Under the pieces are notes generated by a model. The model saw only the letters and a program-made list of their open reading frames with translations. It was not told the origin of the DNA and searched no databases. A DNA stretch of 64,000 nucleotides from Sphingobacterium rhinopitheci. Lineage in GTDB: Bacteria; Bacteroidota; Bacteroidia; Sphingobacteriales; Sphingobacteriaceae. The stretch's first letter is position 1. Each line of letters begins with the position of its first letter. The translations under genes were made by a program, and so were the position numbers. The stretch is from contig NZ_JADEYQ010000001.1 of the NCBI RefSeq assembly GCF_022627575.1, forward strand, positions 124,001 through 188,000. Direction: 5' to 3'. Positions 26,754 through 35,671 of this stretch are shown in pieces.

Positions 26754-27578
26754 ATGAGTATTAAAATTGCAATTCAAGGTGTTAAGGCCTCATTTCATGA
26801 AGAAGCTGCTTATAAATTTTTCGGTGAAGACATTGAAACAATAGAATGTGGATCATTCAAACAGACATGTGAAATGTTAAAGCAAGGGAAAGCTGACTAT
26901 GTAGTAATGGCTATTGAGAATTCTATTGCAGGAAGTATCTTACCAAACTACAATCTATTGAGAGACTATAGATTCCATATCATTGGAGAAGTACACCTTA
27001 ATATACAGCAAAATCTATTAGCATTGCCCGGTGTAAAATTGAGTGATATTCAATTTGTAGAATCCCACCCTATTGCCATTCGCCAGTGTGATGAATTCTT
27101 AAGCGAGCATCCAAACTGGATCGTAAAAGAAGGTATGGATACTGCAGGATGTGCAAAAAAGATTAAAGACGAAAACTTAACACATACTGCAGCAGTAGCT
27201 AGCGAATATGCTGCTAAAACATATGGATTAAATATCTTAGAAAAACGTATTGAGACGCACAAAAAAAATGCTACACGATTCTTAATTCTATCCAATGATG
27301 TAAAAGAGCAAAAAGGTGCTAATAAAGCTTCTTTGTCATTCCAGACAGGAAATGCGGTAGGCGCTTTAGCATCAGTACTTCAATGTTTTGCAGAGCAAAA
27401 TGTCAACTTAAGCAAAATACAATCGATGCCAGTTATTGGTCGTCGCAATGAATATGATTTCTACGTAGATGTAGAATGGAAAAAACAATCAGACTATGAT
27501 GCCGCAATACGCAAAGTACTAAAACACACCGTTAACTTTAGTATAATGGGTGAGTACATCAAAAACGAAAAAGTATAA
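26754..27578 (+). CDS. pheA: Prephenate dehydratase
   Basis: I place the start at ATG 26754; the frame stays open to a TTG at 26718, but that lies inside the attenuator stem. The 274-residue enzyme turns prephenate into phenylpyruvate. It has an N-terminal dehydratase domain (about 1-185) with the NATRFLIL catalytic Thr-Arg-Phe motif, and a C-terminal ACT domain (about 195-270) with NLSKIQSMPVIGRRNEYDFYVD, where the usual ESRP is QSMP. The ACT domain normally gives feedback inhibition by Phe. No chorismate mutase is fused; that activity sits in the next gene. It is the first structural gene behind the leader-peptide attenuator. Confidence 0.94.
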   Translation: MSIKIAIQGVKASFHEEAAYKFFGEDIETIECGSFKQTCEMLKQGKADYVVMAIENSIAGSILPNYNLLRDYRFHIIGEVHLNIQQNLLALPGVKLSDIQFVESHPIAIRQCDEFLSEHPNWIVKEGMDTAGCAKKIKDENLTHTAAVASEYAAKTYGLNILEKRIETHKKNATRFLILSNDVKEQKGANKASLSFQTGNAVGALASVLQCFAEQNVNLSKIQSMPVIGRRNEYDFYVDVEWKKQSDYDAAIRKVLKHTVNFSIMGEYIKNEKV

Positions 27579-27623
27579 ATAACAGAGCTACTAACAATTT
27601 GTAAATAAAAAAATTAAAATAAA

Positions 27624-28736
27624 ATGAAACATTCATTAGAGATTCTTCCTTTAAGTTCATGGATTGACACAGAAGGTAAACCATTGATCATATCTGGACC
27701 TTGTAGTGCAGAGACTGAAGATCAGTTAGTATCTACAGCACACCTATTAGCAAATACGGGCAAAGTTCATGTATTGCGCGCAGGTATCTGGAAGCCTCGT
27801 ACTCGTCCAGGAGAATTTGAAGGTATCGGAAGCATCGGGTTAGAATGGTTAAAGCGTGCTAAAGAAGAAACAGGTTTATTGACAGCTACTGAAGTTGCAA
27901 CAGCAAAACATGTAGAAGAAGCATTAGCTTCAGGTGTTGATATTCTTTGGATCGGTGCACGTTCTACAGCAAATCCTTTTACTGTTCAAGAGATTGCAGA
28001 CGCTATCAAAGCTTCAGGAAAAGATATCCCTGTTATCGTTAAAAACCCAGTAAATCCAGACTTATCTTTATGGATTGGTGCATTAGAGCGCATCAATGGT
28101 GCTGGCATCAAAAAAATCGCTGCTATCCACCGTGGTTTCTCATCATACGAAAAAACAGCTTTCCGTAATGAACCCATGTGGGATTTAGCTATACAATTGA
28201 AAACTATAGCACCAGAATTGCCTATTATCAATGATCCTAGCCATATCTGTGGTAACCGTGAACTAATTCCTTACGTAGCACAAAAAGCAATGGACATGGA
28301 TATGCAAGGTTTCATTATCGAGTCACATATTGATCCTTCCGTAGCATGGACTGATGCTAAACAACAAGTTACTCCTGCTGCATTAGCTGAATTATTAGAC
28401 AACTTATCATACCGCACACCAGAATCTAGCGATCCTTCATTCGGAGATAAATTGGCTGAATTGCGTCAACAAATTGACAAATTAGATGACCAAATATTAA
28501 AGTTAATTGGTGATCGTATGAAAGTAGCTGAGAAAATTGGAGAATATAAACGTGATAACAACGTTACTATTTTACAAGTAAATCGTTGGGACGAAATCAT
28601 CCAAAAACGTGTTCAGTTAGCTAAAGCTTTGAACTTGGGTGAAGATTTCTCTATCAAATATCTAGAGTTATTGCACAACGAATCTATTCGCAAGCAAAAC
28701 GAAATTATGAACGTAAAAATTTCTGCGGAGGCATAA
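27624..28736 (+). CDS. aroF: DAHP synthase fused to chorismate mutase
   Basis: The 370-residue protein joins a type Ib DAHP synthase (about 1-265) to a C-terminal AroQ-type chorismate mutase (about 275-365). The synthase part shows ISGPCSAETEDQL (about 19-31), RAGIWKPRTRPGEFEGIGSI, WIGARSTANPF and NDPSHICGNRE with metal ligands. The mutase part has LRQQIDKLDDQILKLIGDRM and later Lys/Arg/Gln residues. It makes the first shikimate intermediate and converts chorismate into prephenate. In such fusions the mutase part also senses end products, so both ends of the path can be controlled. It lies 45 bases after pheA and 4 bases before aroA. Confidence 0.94.
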   Translation: MKHSLEILPLSSWIDTEGKPLIISGPCSAETEDQLVSTAHLLANTGKVHVLRAGIWKPRTRPGEFEGIGSIGLEWLKRAKEETGLLTATEVATAKHVEEALASGVDILWIGARSTANPFTVQEIADAIKASGKDIPVIVKNPVNPDLSLWIGALERINGAGIKKIAAIHRGFSSYEKTAFRNEPMWDLAIQLKTIAPELPIINDPSHICGNRELIPYVAQKAMDMDMQGFIIESHIDPSVAWTDAKQQVTPAALAELLDNLSYRTPESSDPSFGDKLAELRQQIDKLDDQILKLIGDRMKVAEKIGEYKRDNNVTILQVNRWDEIIQKRVQLAKALNLGEDFSIKYLELLHNESIRKQNEIMNVKISAEA

Positions 28737-28740
28737 TATA

Positions 28741-29985
28741 ATGAGTCAAAAAAGCATTACGCTAACTCATCCAACAAAACATGTAAGCGGCACGGTACAG
28801 TTGACAGGCTCTAAGTCTGAGAGCAACCGTGCTCTTATTATTAAAGCGATAAGCAATGGAAAGGTAACGATAGAGAACCTGTCCGAAGCTGATGATACTG
28901 TTTTATTAACGAGAGCACTGGAGATAGCCAATACAGCATCAGAGGACGCTAAGATCATAGATATCGGCCCTGCAGGTACTGCTATGCGTTTTATGACGTC
29001 ATACCTTAATCTTATTCCAGGAAAATTCACATTGACTGGAACAGAGCGTATGCAACAACGTCCTATTGGTATATTAGTAGATGCACTGAAAGATATTGGT
29101 GCTGATATTCATTACCAAAACAAGGCTGGCTTCCCTCCTCTTCAAATAGAAGGAAAAATTTTCCAAGGCAAAGATACTGTAAAAATTAAAGGCGACGTAA
29201 GTAGTCAATACATATCTTCTTTATTATTGATCGCTTCAGTATTGAAGAAAGGATTAACGATAGAGATTCAAGGTGAACTAACATCGCGTCCTTATGTAAC
29301 GATGACCTTAAATATGCTTGAAGAAGCAGGCGTCAAACACAGTTGGATTGACAACAAGATTACCATAGCGAAACAAGAAGCGCAAGAATCCACGATCTAT
29401 ATTGAACCAGATTGGAGTGCTGCTTCTTATTGGTATGCTATCGTTGCCTTAGCACAAGAAGGAGAAATTAGACTTCCAGGATTAAAGAAGAATAGTCTAC
29501 AAGGTGATATTGCAATCGCTGAAATAATGGAATACTTCGGTGTAAAAACTACCTTCGAAGAAAAAGGTATATTACTTCAAAAAATTGCTATTGATACTAC
29601 AAAGACACTTTTTGACTTTAAGGAATGTCCTGATTTAGCACAAACGGTAGTAGTTATTGCCGCAGCACAAAAGCGAAATGTTTCTTTTACAGGCTTAGAA
29701 ACGCTAAAAATTAAAGAAACAGACCGTATCGCAGCATTACAAAATGAGATCGGTAAATTTGGTGCTACATTGACGGAAGATAATGAAGTCTATCATTTAG
29801 ACAGTACTCATGTCAAAGAACCAGATTCTATTTCAATAGCTACATACGAAGACCACCGCATGGCCATGGCATTCGCACCATTAGCGTTGGTATTCAAAGA
29901 CATCACTATCGAAGAACCACATGTTGTTGAAAAATCATACCCTATGTATTGGGATCATTTGACAGCACAGGGTTTTTCGTACTAA
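28741..29985 (+). CDS. aroA: 3-phosphoshikimate 1-carboxyvinyltransferase (EPSP synthase)
   Basis: The 414-residue protein has the two-domain EPSP synthase fold. It shows LTGSKSESNRALI (about 21-33) for phosphate binding, GPAGTAMRFMTSYL (about 76-89), ERMQQRPIGILVDAL with the conserved Arg-Pro pair and, in the second domain, LKIKETDRIAALQNEI (about 322-337) and YEDHRMAMAFAP (about 369-380). It joins PEP to shikimate 3-phosphate. The sequence is shorter and more divergent than enterobacterial AroA, as usual in Bacteroidota. It starts four bases after the DAHP synthase stop and is the last gene of the attenuated operon. Confidence 0.95.
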   Translation: MSQKSITLTHPTKHVSGTVQLTGSKSESNRALIIKAISNGKVTIENLSEADDTVLLTRALEIANTASEDAKIIDIGPAGTAMRFMTSYLNLIPGKFTLTGTERMQQRPIGILVDALKDIGADIHYQNKAGFPPLQIEGKIFQGKDTVKIKGDVSSQYISSLLLIASVLKKGLTIEIQGELTSRPYVTMTLNMLEEAGVKHSWIDNKITIAKQEAQESTIYIEPDWSAASYWYAIVALAQEGEIRLPGLKKNSLQGDIAIAEIMEYFGVKTTFEEKGILLQKIAIDTTKTLFDFKECPDLAQTVVVIAAAQKRNVSFTGLETLKIKETDRIAALQNEIGKFGATLTEDNEVYHLDSTHVKEPDSISIATYEDHRMAMAFAPLALVFKDITIEEPHVVEKSYPMYWDHLTAQGFSY

Positions 29986-30010
29986 TTCTATATTTTATAG
30001 GATAAAACAT

Positions 30011-30077
30011 AATCGGCATACCGTAGCCTGCAAATCAACTATTCTAATTAGCACATTCTACGGTATATCGATTTTTT
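30011..30077 (+). terminator. Terminator after aroA
   Basis: ATACCGTAG at 30018-30026 pairs with CTACGGTAT at 30058-30066; the outer AATCG and CGATT also pair, with a C/A mismatch and a G-U pair between. The loop is about 31 nt. Six T follow at 30072-30077. It separates aroA from aroC. Confidence 0.75.
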
Positions 30078-30160
30078 AGTTACTTTTTAGTAAAAATGTA
30101 ACTGCCTAGCCGGCAAAATGGCTATTATTTATATAATTCTTATATTAGTAATTTACTAAT
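30078..30160 (+). promoter_or_regulatory. Structured leader in front of aroC
   Basis: Three stem-loops fill the gap: AGTTACTTTTTA (30078-30089) with 30091-30103 and one bulged T; TAGCC (30107-30111) with GGCTA (30120-30124); and the near-perfect palindrome ATTAGTAA-T-TTACTAAT at 30144-30160, which ends four bases before the aroC start. The last could be an operator or could hide the ribosome site. Confidence 0.45.
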
Positions 30161-30164
30161 CATT

Positions 30165-31256
30165 ATGGCAGGAAATTCATTCGGAGATTTATTTAGAATT
30201 ACTACTTTTGGCGAATCCCATGGGAAAGCAATAGGTGTAATTATTGATGGATGTCCATCCAATATAGAAATAGACGAGTTATTCATTCAGTCTGAATTAG
30301 ACAAAAGAAAACCCGGTCAATCAAAAATAACAACCCAACGCAAAGAAAGTGATACTGCACAGATTCTATCTGGCACATTTGAGGGCAAGTCTACAGGAAC
30401 ACCTATTTCAATAATAATTCCTAACGAAGACCAACGATCAAAAGACTACTCGCATATTTCAGATAAGTACCGCCCCTCACATGCCGATTATACGTACCAA
30501 ATGAAATATGGTATACGTGATTATCGTGGCGGCGGACGTTCTTCAGCACGTGAAACGGCTGCTCGGGTCGCGGCAGGTGCAGTAGCTAAATTGTTCTTAA
30601 AACAAGAAGGTATTGAGCTATTTGCGCATGTATCCGGTGTAGGTGAAATTGAAGCACCCAATGTAGATAGCACTGATCTTAATGCTTTATTAGAAACACG
30701 TGAAGCTAATATTGCGCGCTGTGCTGACCCTGCAACAGCCAACGAAATGATTGACTATATAGATAATACAATTCGCAAAAATGGCGATACTGTAGGTGGT
30801 CGTATATCTGCTATTGTACGTGGTGTTCCGGCAGGCTTAGGTGAACCTGTATTTGATAGACTTCATGCCGAAATAGGCAAAGCAATGTTGAGTATCAATG
30901 CTGTACATGGCTTTGAATATGGATCAGGCTTTGAAGGTTCTAAATTAAAAGGTTCGGAGCACAATGATATATTTACCACAGAAAACAACAAAGTAGTAAC
31001 AAAAACTAACTTTTCAGGAGGTATACAAGGGGGCATTTCAAATGGTATGGATATTACATTCAAAGTAGCATTCAAACCTGTAGCCACAATTATGCGTGAC
31101 CAAGATACACTCAATCAATCGGGAGAAGAAACGACTATTTCGGGCAAAGGACGTCACGATCCTTGTGTAGTACCACGCGCAGTTATCATTGTTGAAGCTA
31201 TGGCAGCTTTGGTGATAGCCGATCAATTATTAAAACAAAGAGCTTACACAAAATAA
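30165..31256 (+). CDS. aroC: Chorismate synthase
   Basis: The 363-residue enzyme removes phosphate from EPSP to give chorismate, using reduced FMN. All three family signatures are present: [16 protein letters not shown] near the start (about 17-32), the middle [18 protein letters not shown] (about 120-137) and [17 protein letters not shown] (about 333-349). Length is normal. It follows the pheA-aroF-aroA operon but is set apart by a terminator and a structured leader, so it seems to have its own control. A hairpin follows at 31260-31293. Confidence 0.97.
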   Translation: MAGNSFGDLFRITTFGESHGKAIGVIIDGCPSNIEIDELFIQSELDKRKPGQSKITTQRKESDTAQILSGTFEGKSTGTPISIIIPNEDQRSKDYSHISDKYRPSHADYTYQMKYGIRDYRGGGRSSARETAARVAAGAVAKLFLKQEGIELFAHVSGVGEIEAPNVDSTDLNALLETREANIARCADPATANEMIDYIDNTIRKNGDTVGGRISAIVRGVPAGLGEPVFDRLHAEIGKAMLSINAVHGFEYGSGFEGSKLKGSEHNDIFTTENNKVVTKTNFSGGIQGGISNGMDITFKVAFKPVATIMRDQDTLNQSGEETTISGKGRHDPCVVPRAVIIVEAMAALVIADQLLKQRAYTK

Positions 31257-31259
31257 AGA

Positions 31260-31293
31260 AATAAACTTCCGTATATATTTACGGAAGTTTATT
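31260..31293 (+). terminator. Stem-loop after aroC
   Basis: A perfect 14-bp stem (31260-31273 with 31280-31293, core AAACTTCCGTA) has a 6-nt loop and starts four bases after the aroC stop. The right arm ends in TTTATTAT, a modest T-run. Confidence 0.7.
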
Positions 31294-31496
31294 ATCACAA
31301 ATTGTATCTCATTCCATAAAAAAATTATGTGCGTAACGTTTTTTAATTAAAACGCGAAAAAAGATTTTTTGATTTAACAAAGAACAAAAATAAACATACA
31401 ACCAATGCCTGAGATAAATGCTTTTTACAATTAGCATTTATAATAATAATAATAAACAAAATTATCTCCAAAAGATATAGAAAACATATCTTTGAT

Positions 31497-31504
31497 ATAT
31501 AACA
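31497..31504 (+). promoter_or_regulatory. Candidate -7 promoter element of the ROK gene
   Basis: TATCTTTG matches TAnnTTTG and lies 21 bases before the ATG. No TTTG is seen at the usual distance upstream. Confidence 0.4.
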
Positions 31505-31525
31505 AACCATTGCTATTTACCAATT

Positions 31526-32377
31526 ATGTCAGAAAATCCTAAATATATTTTATCATGTGATATTGGAGGTACTCATATTACTAGCGCTATCGTCTTAAAA
31601 TATGATTGGAAGATTATTCAGAATACGATCACTAGAATGTACATTGATTCATCTTTAGATGCTAAATCGATTTTTCAATTGTGGGCTTCAAATATTCAAC
31701 GCTGCATAGATCGTAGTGATCATGAGATTCTGGCTCTTGGTATTGCAATACCAGGGCCCTTTGACTATGAAAATGGCATATCTTTAATGACAGGACAAAG
31801 TAAATACGACTCCATCTATAGCCTCAACACAACTTTAGGAATCCAAAAAGCCTTAAATAACCATACCCTCGAAATCCGATATATCAACGATGCCGCAGCA
31901 TTCCTACAAGGAGAGGTTTATGCAGCACATCGTGAAAATGAAAATTGTGTATTAGGATTAACGCTAGGTACGGGGTTAGGAAGCGCTGTTAAACAAAAGG
32001 GCACGAAAGCATTTGATGCAGACCTATGGAATATAGCCTATAAAGAGTCAATCTTTGAAGAATATTTAGTGACCCGATGGTTTACAAAAAGGTTTTTTGA
32101 ACTAACAACAATTCAAGAAAAAGGATTGAAAGAAATCATTCAAAATCATCAAGATACGATTGAATTTCAACAATTAATGGAAGAATATAGACATCACTTA
32201 AAAGACTTTTTAGATTATTTTAGTAACAAATATGACTGCAATAGTTTTATTATAGGTGGTAATATTGCCAAAGCTTGGTACATTATAAATATACCACAAA
32301 CATTTAATAATTATAATATCACAATTGGCCAATATGCTGAAGAAGCAGCACTAATTGGTGCTGCTTCTTTATATTAA
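31526..32377 (+). CDS. ROK family protein (sugar kinase-like)
   Basis: The 283-residue protein opens with YILSCDIGGTHITSAIV (about 7-23), the ATP phosphate loop of the ROK group. It continues with LGIAIPGPFDYENGI (about 73-87), YINDAAAFLQGE (about 118-129), with the catalytic Asp of NDA, and GLTLGTGLGSAVKQ. The family zinc motif CxCGxxGC is absent, as in several Bacteroidota members. It likely phosphorylates a hexose, but the substrate is unknown. Its last codons form a 12-bp hairpin, and its stop is four bases from the end of the convergent E1 gene. Confidence 0.85.
   Translation: MSENPKYILSCDIGGTHITSAIVLKYDWKIIQNTITRMYIDSSLDAKSIFQLWASNIQRCIDRSDHEILALGIAIPGPFDYENGISLMTGQSKYDSIYSLNTTLGIQKALNNHTLEIRYINDAAAFLQGEVYAAHRENENCVLGLTLGTGLGSAVKQKGTKAFDADLWNIAYKESIFEEYLVTRWFTKRFFELTTIQEKGLKEIIQNHQDTIEFQQLMEEYRHHLKDFLDYFSNKYDCNSFIIGGNIAKAWYIINIPQTFNNYNITIGQYAEEAALIGAASLY
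32340..32369. terminator. Stem-loop inside the 3-prime end of the ROK gene
   Basis: AAGAAGCAGCAC (32340-32351) pairs perfectly with GTGCTGCTTCTT (32358-32369) over a 6-nt loop. It encodes the last residues (EEAALIGAAS) and lies at a convergent gene end without any spacer, so it may serve both transcripts. T-runs on either side are weak. Confidence 0.45.
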
Positions 32378-32381
32378 ATTC

Positions 32382-34799
32382 CTATAAAAATGTGGGAAAT
32401 TGTTGTGGGTTGACATCATTCATAATACCATATACCACCTCTATTACATCCTCAACGGATGGCTTCGAGAAATAATCTCCATCCGAACCATAAGGAGGTC
32501 TATGTGCTTTTGCAGACAATGTAACAGGCTGACTATCTAAATGATAATAACCTTTTTGCTCTTCCAATATCTGTTGTAAGATATAAGCAGATGCTCCACC
32601 CGGAAAATCTTCATCTACAACCAACAATCTATTTGTTTTTGCTAACGACTGTGCACACAAATGCTCTCTATCAAATGGCTGTAAACACTGTGCATCTATG
32701 ATTTCTATAGAGATACCTAATTTTTCTAATTCCAATGCTGCTTCATATACTACACGCAAAGTAGAACCATAAGAAACTACAGTTACATCGCTGCCTACAC
32801 GAAGTGTTTCAGCAATACCAATTGGAACTGTAAACTCAGCTATATTAGTAGGCATCTTCTCTTTCAGTCGATAGCCATTCAAGCATTCAATAACAAGTGC
32901 CGGATCATCTGACTTTAATAAGGTATTATACATACCTGCTGCTTGAGTCATATTACGAGGAACACAAATATGAATACCACGCAATGCTCCTAATAAAACT
33001 GTCATTGGTGAGCCCGAATGCCATATTCCTTCTAACCGATGTCCTCTAGTACGAATGATAACAGGTGCTTTTTGGTTTCCTTTTGTACGGTAACTCAAAG
33101 ATGCTAAATCATCACTCAAAACAGGAAGGGCGTAAATCAAATAATCTAAGTACTGAATTTCCGCGATTGGGCGTAGCCCTCGCACAGCTAGACCTATCCC
33201 CTTTCCAATAATCGCGGATTCACGAATACCCGTATCAAATATCCTTAAATCCCCATATTTATCTTGCAAGCCAGCAAATCCCTGATTTACATCACCAATT
33301 TTACCTACATCTTCACCAAAAGCAATAAGTCGTTCATCTTTAGCAAAATTAGCATCAAAACAAGCGTTTAGCACTTCTCTACCATCTACTATAGGTGCGT
33401 TATCCTCATAAATTGGTACGGAAGCTTTAATATTAATAGGAGATTTTTCAGACTCTGAAAACAACATACTGTTGTATCTATCTTTATTAATTTCTTTCTT
33501 TTTATTATACCAATCTAGTAAAATGGATTTCTCTGAAGAATCTTTGAATCTTAAATCTCTTAATACCTGACGAACTAAAGAATATATCTCCTTTAAAGAA
33601 GGATCTGTTGAACTTTGTAAAGTTTTCAATGGTAATTCTACGACATCTTCTTTGATTGTATCAAGTAATACAATCGCTTCCTCTAATTCTTGTTGAAGTA
33701 ATTTCTTATAGTCTGTCCAAGCACGTTTTTGTTCTGCCCTAACAAAATCTTTTGCTTTATCTTCAATTTCAATCAATTCACTATCAGTAGCAATCCCTGA
33801 GCTCAATAACCATGAACGCATCTTTGCATTACAATCATGATCCAATTCCCAATTCAACCTTTCTGAGGATTTATATCGCTCATGAGAGCCCGATGAAGAA
33901 TGCCCCTGAGGCTGTGTTAGCTCTGTGACATGGATTAAACAAGGGATATGCTGCTCCCTAGCTATCTTAGCTGCATTTTCATACGTTTCTACTAAGCCTG
34001 GATAATCCCAACCTTTTACTTTAAAGATTTCAAAGCCTTCATTATTTTCATCCCGTTGGAAGCCTTTCAATACTTCAGAAATATCGCCTTTAGTAGTTTG
34101 AATACTGTTAGGAACAGAAATACCGTAACCATCATCCCAGATAGAAATAACTACAGGAATTTGCTTAACACCCGCAGCGTTTACCGTTTCCCAAAATACA
34201 CCTTCAGATGTGGCAGCATTACCAACATTACAGAAAACAACCTCATTACCATTATTTGAAAAAGAATCCAAATAGGCTAATTCTTTATTGTTTCTATACA
34301 ATTTTGAAGCTAATCCTAAGCCCATGATTCTGGACATCTGTCCACCTGTAGTGGATATATCTGAAAAAGAATTCTTTTGAAGCGTCTGGTTTCTCCATTC
34401 TCCAGATTTATCTACCAAATTAGTAGAAAAATGGGCAACCATCTGCCTACCTGCAGAAGAAATATCTGCTTCTATGGTAGGATTGGCATATAACTGTGAG
34501 AAAAAATTATATATAGTACTTATACCTGTAACAAATGCTAATGTTTGATCACGATAATATCCAGAACGCCAATCCCCATCCCTAAACACTTTAGCTAAAG
34601 CGATTTGAGGTAATTCTTTACCATCTCCAAAAATACCAAACTTAGCTTTTCCTGTCAGTACTTCCTTGCGTCCCAAAAGACTAACAATTCTACTCTGCAC
34701 CGCATATTCATAATCCTTCAAAATCAATTGACGAAAATCATCATAACTTAATTTAGAAGAAGATAAATCTGCAGGTCCTTTCAAATTCGAATCTATCAT
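32382..34799 (-). CDS. Fused 2-oxoacid dehydrogenase E1 alpha/beta
   Basis: The 805-residue protein joins an E1 alpha part (about 1-430) and an E1 beta part (about 465-800) in one chain. The alpha part has the thiamine diphosphate region FCNVGNAATSEGVFWETVNAAGVKQIPVVISIWDDGYGISVPN. The beta part has LIAFGEDVGKIGDVNQGFAGLQDKYG and the C-terminal transketolase fold with VVDEDFPGGASAYILQQI. It decarboxylates a 2-oxoacid for transfer to a lipoyl E2, most likely a branched-chain 2-oxoacid. The E2 and E3 genes are not in the window. It is a single gene with the unknown 243-aa gene divergent upstream. Confidence 0.9.
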   Translation of the reverse strand: MIDSNLKGPADLSSSKLSYDDFRQLILKDYEYAVQSRIVSLLGRKEVLTGKAKFGIFGDGKELPQIALAKVFRDGDWRSGYYRDQTLAFVTGISTIYNFFSQLYANPTIEADISSAGRQMVAHFSTNLVDKSGEWRNQTLQKNSFSDISTTGGQMSRIMGLGLASKLYRNNKELAYLDSFSNNGNEVVFCNVGNAATSEGVFWETVNAAGVKQIPVVISIWDDGYGISVPNSIQTTKGDISEVLKGFQRDENNEGFEIFKVKGWDYPGLVETYENAAKIAREQHIPCLIHVTELTQPQGHSSSGSHERYKSSERLNWELDHDCNAKMRSWLLSSGIATDSELIEIEDKAKDFVRAEQKRAWTDYKKLLQQELEEAIVLLDTIKEDVVELPLKTLQSSTDPSLKEIYSLVRQVLRDLRFKDSSEKSILLDWYNKKKEINKDRYNSMLFSESEKSPINIKASVPIYEDNAPIVDGREVLNACFDANFAKDERLIAFGEDVGKIGDVNQGFAGLQDKYGDLRIFDTGIRESAIIGKGIGLAVRGLRPIAEIQYLDYLIYALPVLSDDLASLSYRTKGNQKAPVIIRTRGHRLEGIWHSGSPMTVLLGALRGIHICVPRNMTQAAGMYNTLLKSDDPALVIECLNGYRLKEKMPTNIAEFTVPIGIAETLRVGSDVTVVSYGSTLRVVYEAALELEKLGISIEIIDAQCLQPFDREHLCAQSLAKTNRLLVVDEDFPGGASAYILQQILEEQKGYYHLDSQPVTLSAKAHRPPYGSDGDYFSKPSVEDVIEVVYGIMNDVNPQQFPTFL

Positions 34800-34931
34800 T
34801 AATAAATATTCTATTTCAACAAAAATAGCAAAATAACTTATACCAATATAGCCAATAATTTATTATTCTACTTAAATTATACATGATAAATATGTACTTT
34901 TAGCCAGAATAAAAAATACTAGAAAAGATAT

Positions 34932-35663
34932 ATGAGTGCAACAAATAATGAGAACGCTACTGAATTTGGTTTAGGGGATTTAGAAAAAACAGTAACATTA
35001 AATGCCTTATTAGAAATTCCTTTTGACCAAAGAGATCAAGCTTGGGTCACTACTTTCTTAGATAATATTGCTGGAGCAAATCTAAAAATTAGTCAAACAG
35101 AAGTCGTTATAGCAAGTGATGGATTCCCTTATGTACAATTAGAATCCGTTCACACAGACGAGAATTTTCAAGCTTTTGTTATTAATAAACAATTACCTAC
35201 CTTACTAATGCAAGGCTTTGGTGTTGTTATAAACCCTCAAAACACGCAGCCTGATTGGGTATTTTCATATGGTGACATCGTAAATTACGAGTTAAACGAC
35301 TCCTTCTATACCGAAGAGAGTATATTTTCACACAACAAAGAAAATGTAGCTATCGGATCTGATGAAAAGATATTAATAGGGCAACCATCTGATGCCATAT
35401 TACCCAAATATTTAAGAAATCAACTGCGTGAATTTTTGAAACATGCTGGTATCGAAACCCCAAAAGCAATGCTTATTGCAAGAAATCCTGAAGATGAAGC
35501 TAACGTAAAACAAGATTTAGTTTTTAATTTTACACCGCATCAATTTGCTAATGAAGAACAATTTCAACAAGTTGGAGGAACCATTGCTTGGTTTTTACCT
35601 AAGCACTATTCTTTTTTGTTCGTCGATGAAGCAGCTGTAGAAAACGGCTTTCAAGCTATTTAA
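34932..35663 (+). CDS. Conserved hypothetical protein, possibly SseB-like
   Basis: The 243-residue product is acidic and soluble, with no signal peptide or membrane segment. I do not recognise it firmly. The C-terminal part (about 135-235), with DEKILIGQPSDAILPKYLRNQLREFL followed by a two-strand pattern and LFVDEAAVENGF, resembles the layout of SseB-type domains, but the match is weak. It lies divergent to the fused E1 gene and eight bases ahead of the DUF1080 gene, whose product is exported, so a shared pathway is not evident. Confidence 0.65.
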   Translation: MSATNNENATEFGLGDLEKTVTLNALLEIPFDQRDQAWVTTFLDNIAGANLKISQTEVVIASDGFPYVQLESVHTDENFQAFVINKQLPTLLMQGFGVVINPQNTQPDWVFSYGDIVNYELNDSFYTEESIFSHNKENVAIGSDEKILIGQPSDAILPKYLRNQLREFLKHAGIETPKAMLIARNPEDEANVKQDLVFNFTPHQFANEEQFQQVGGTIAWFLPKHYSFLFVDEAAVENGFQAI

Positions 35664-35671
35664 ATAAGATA

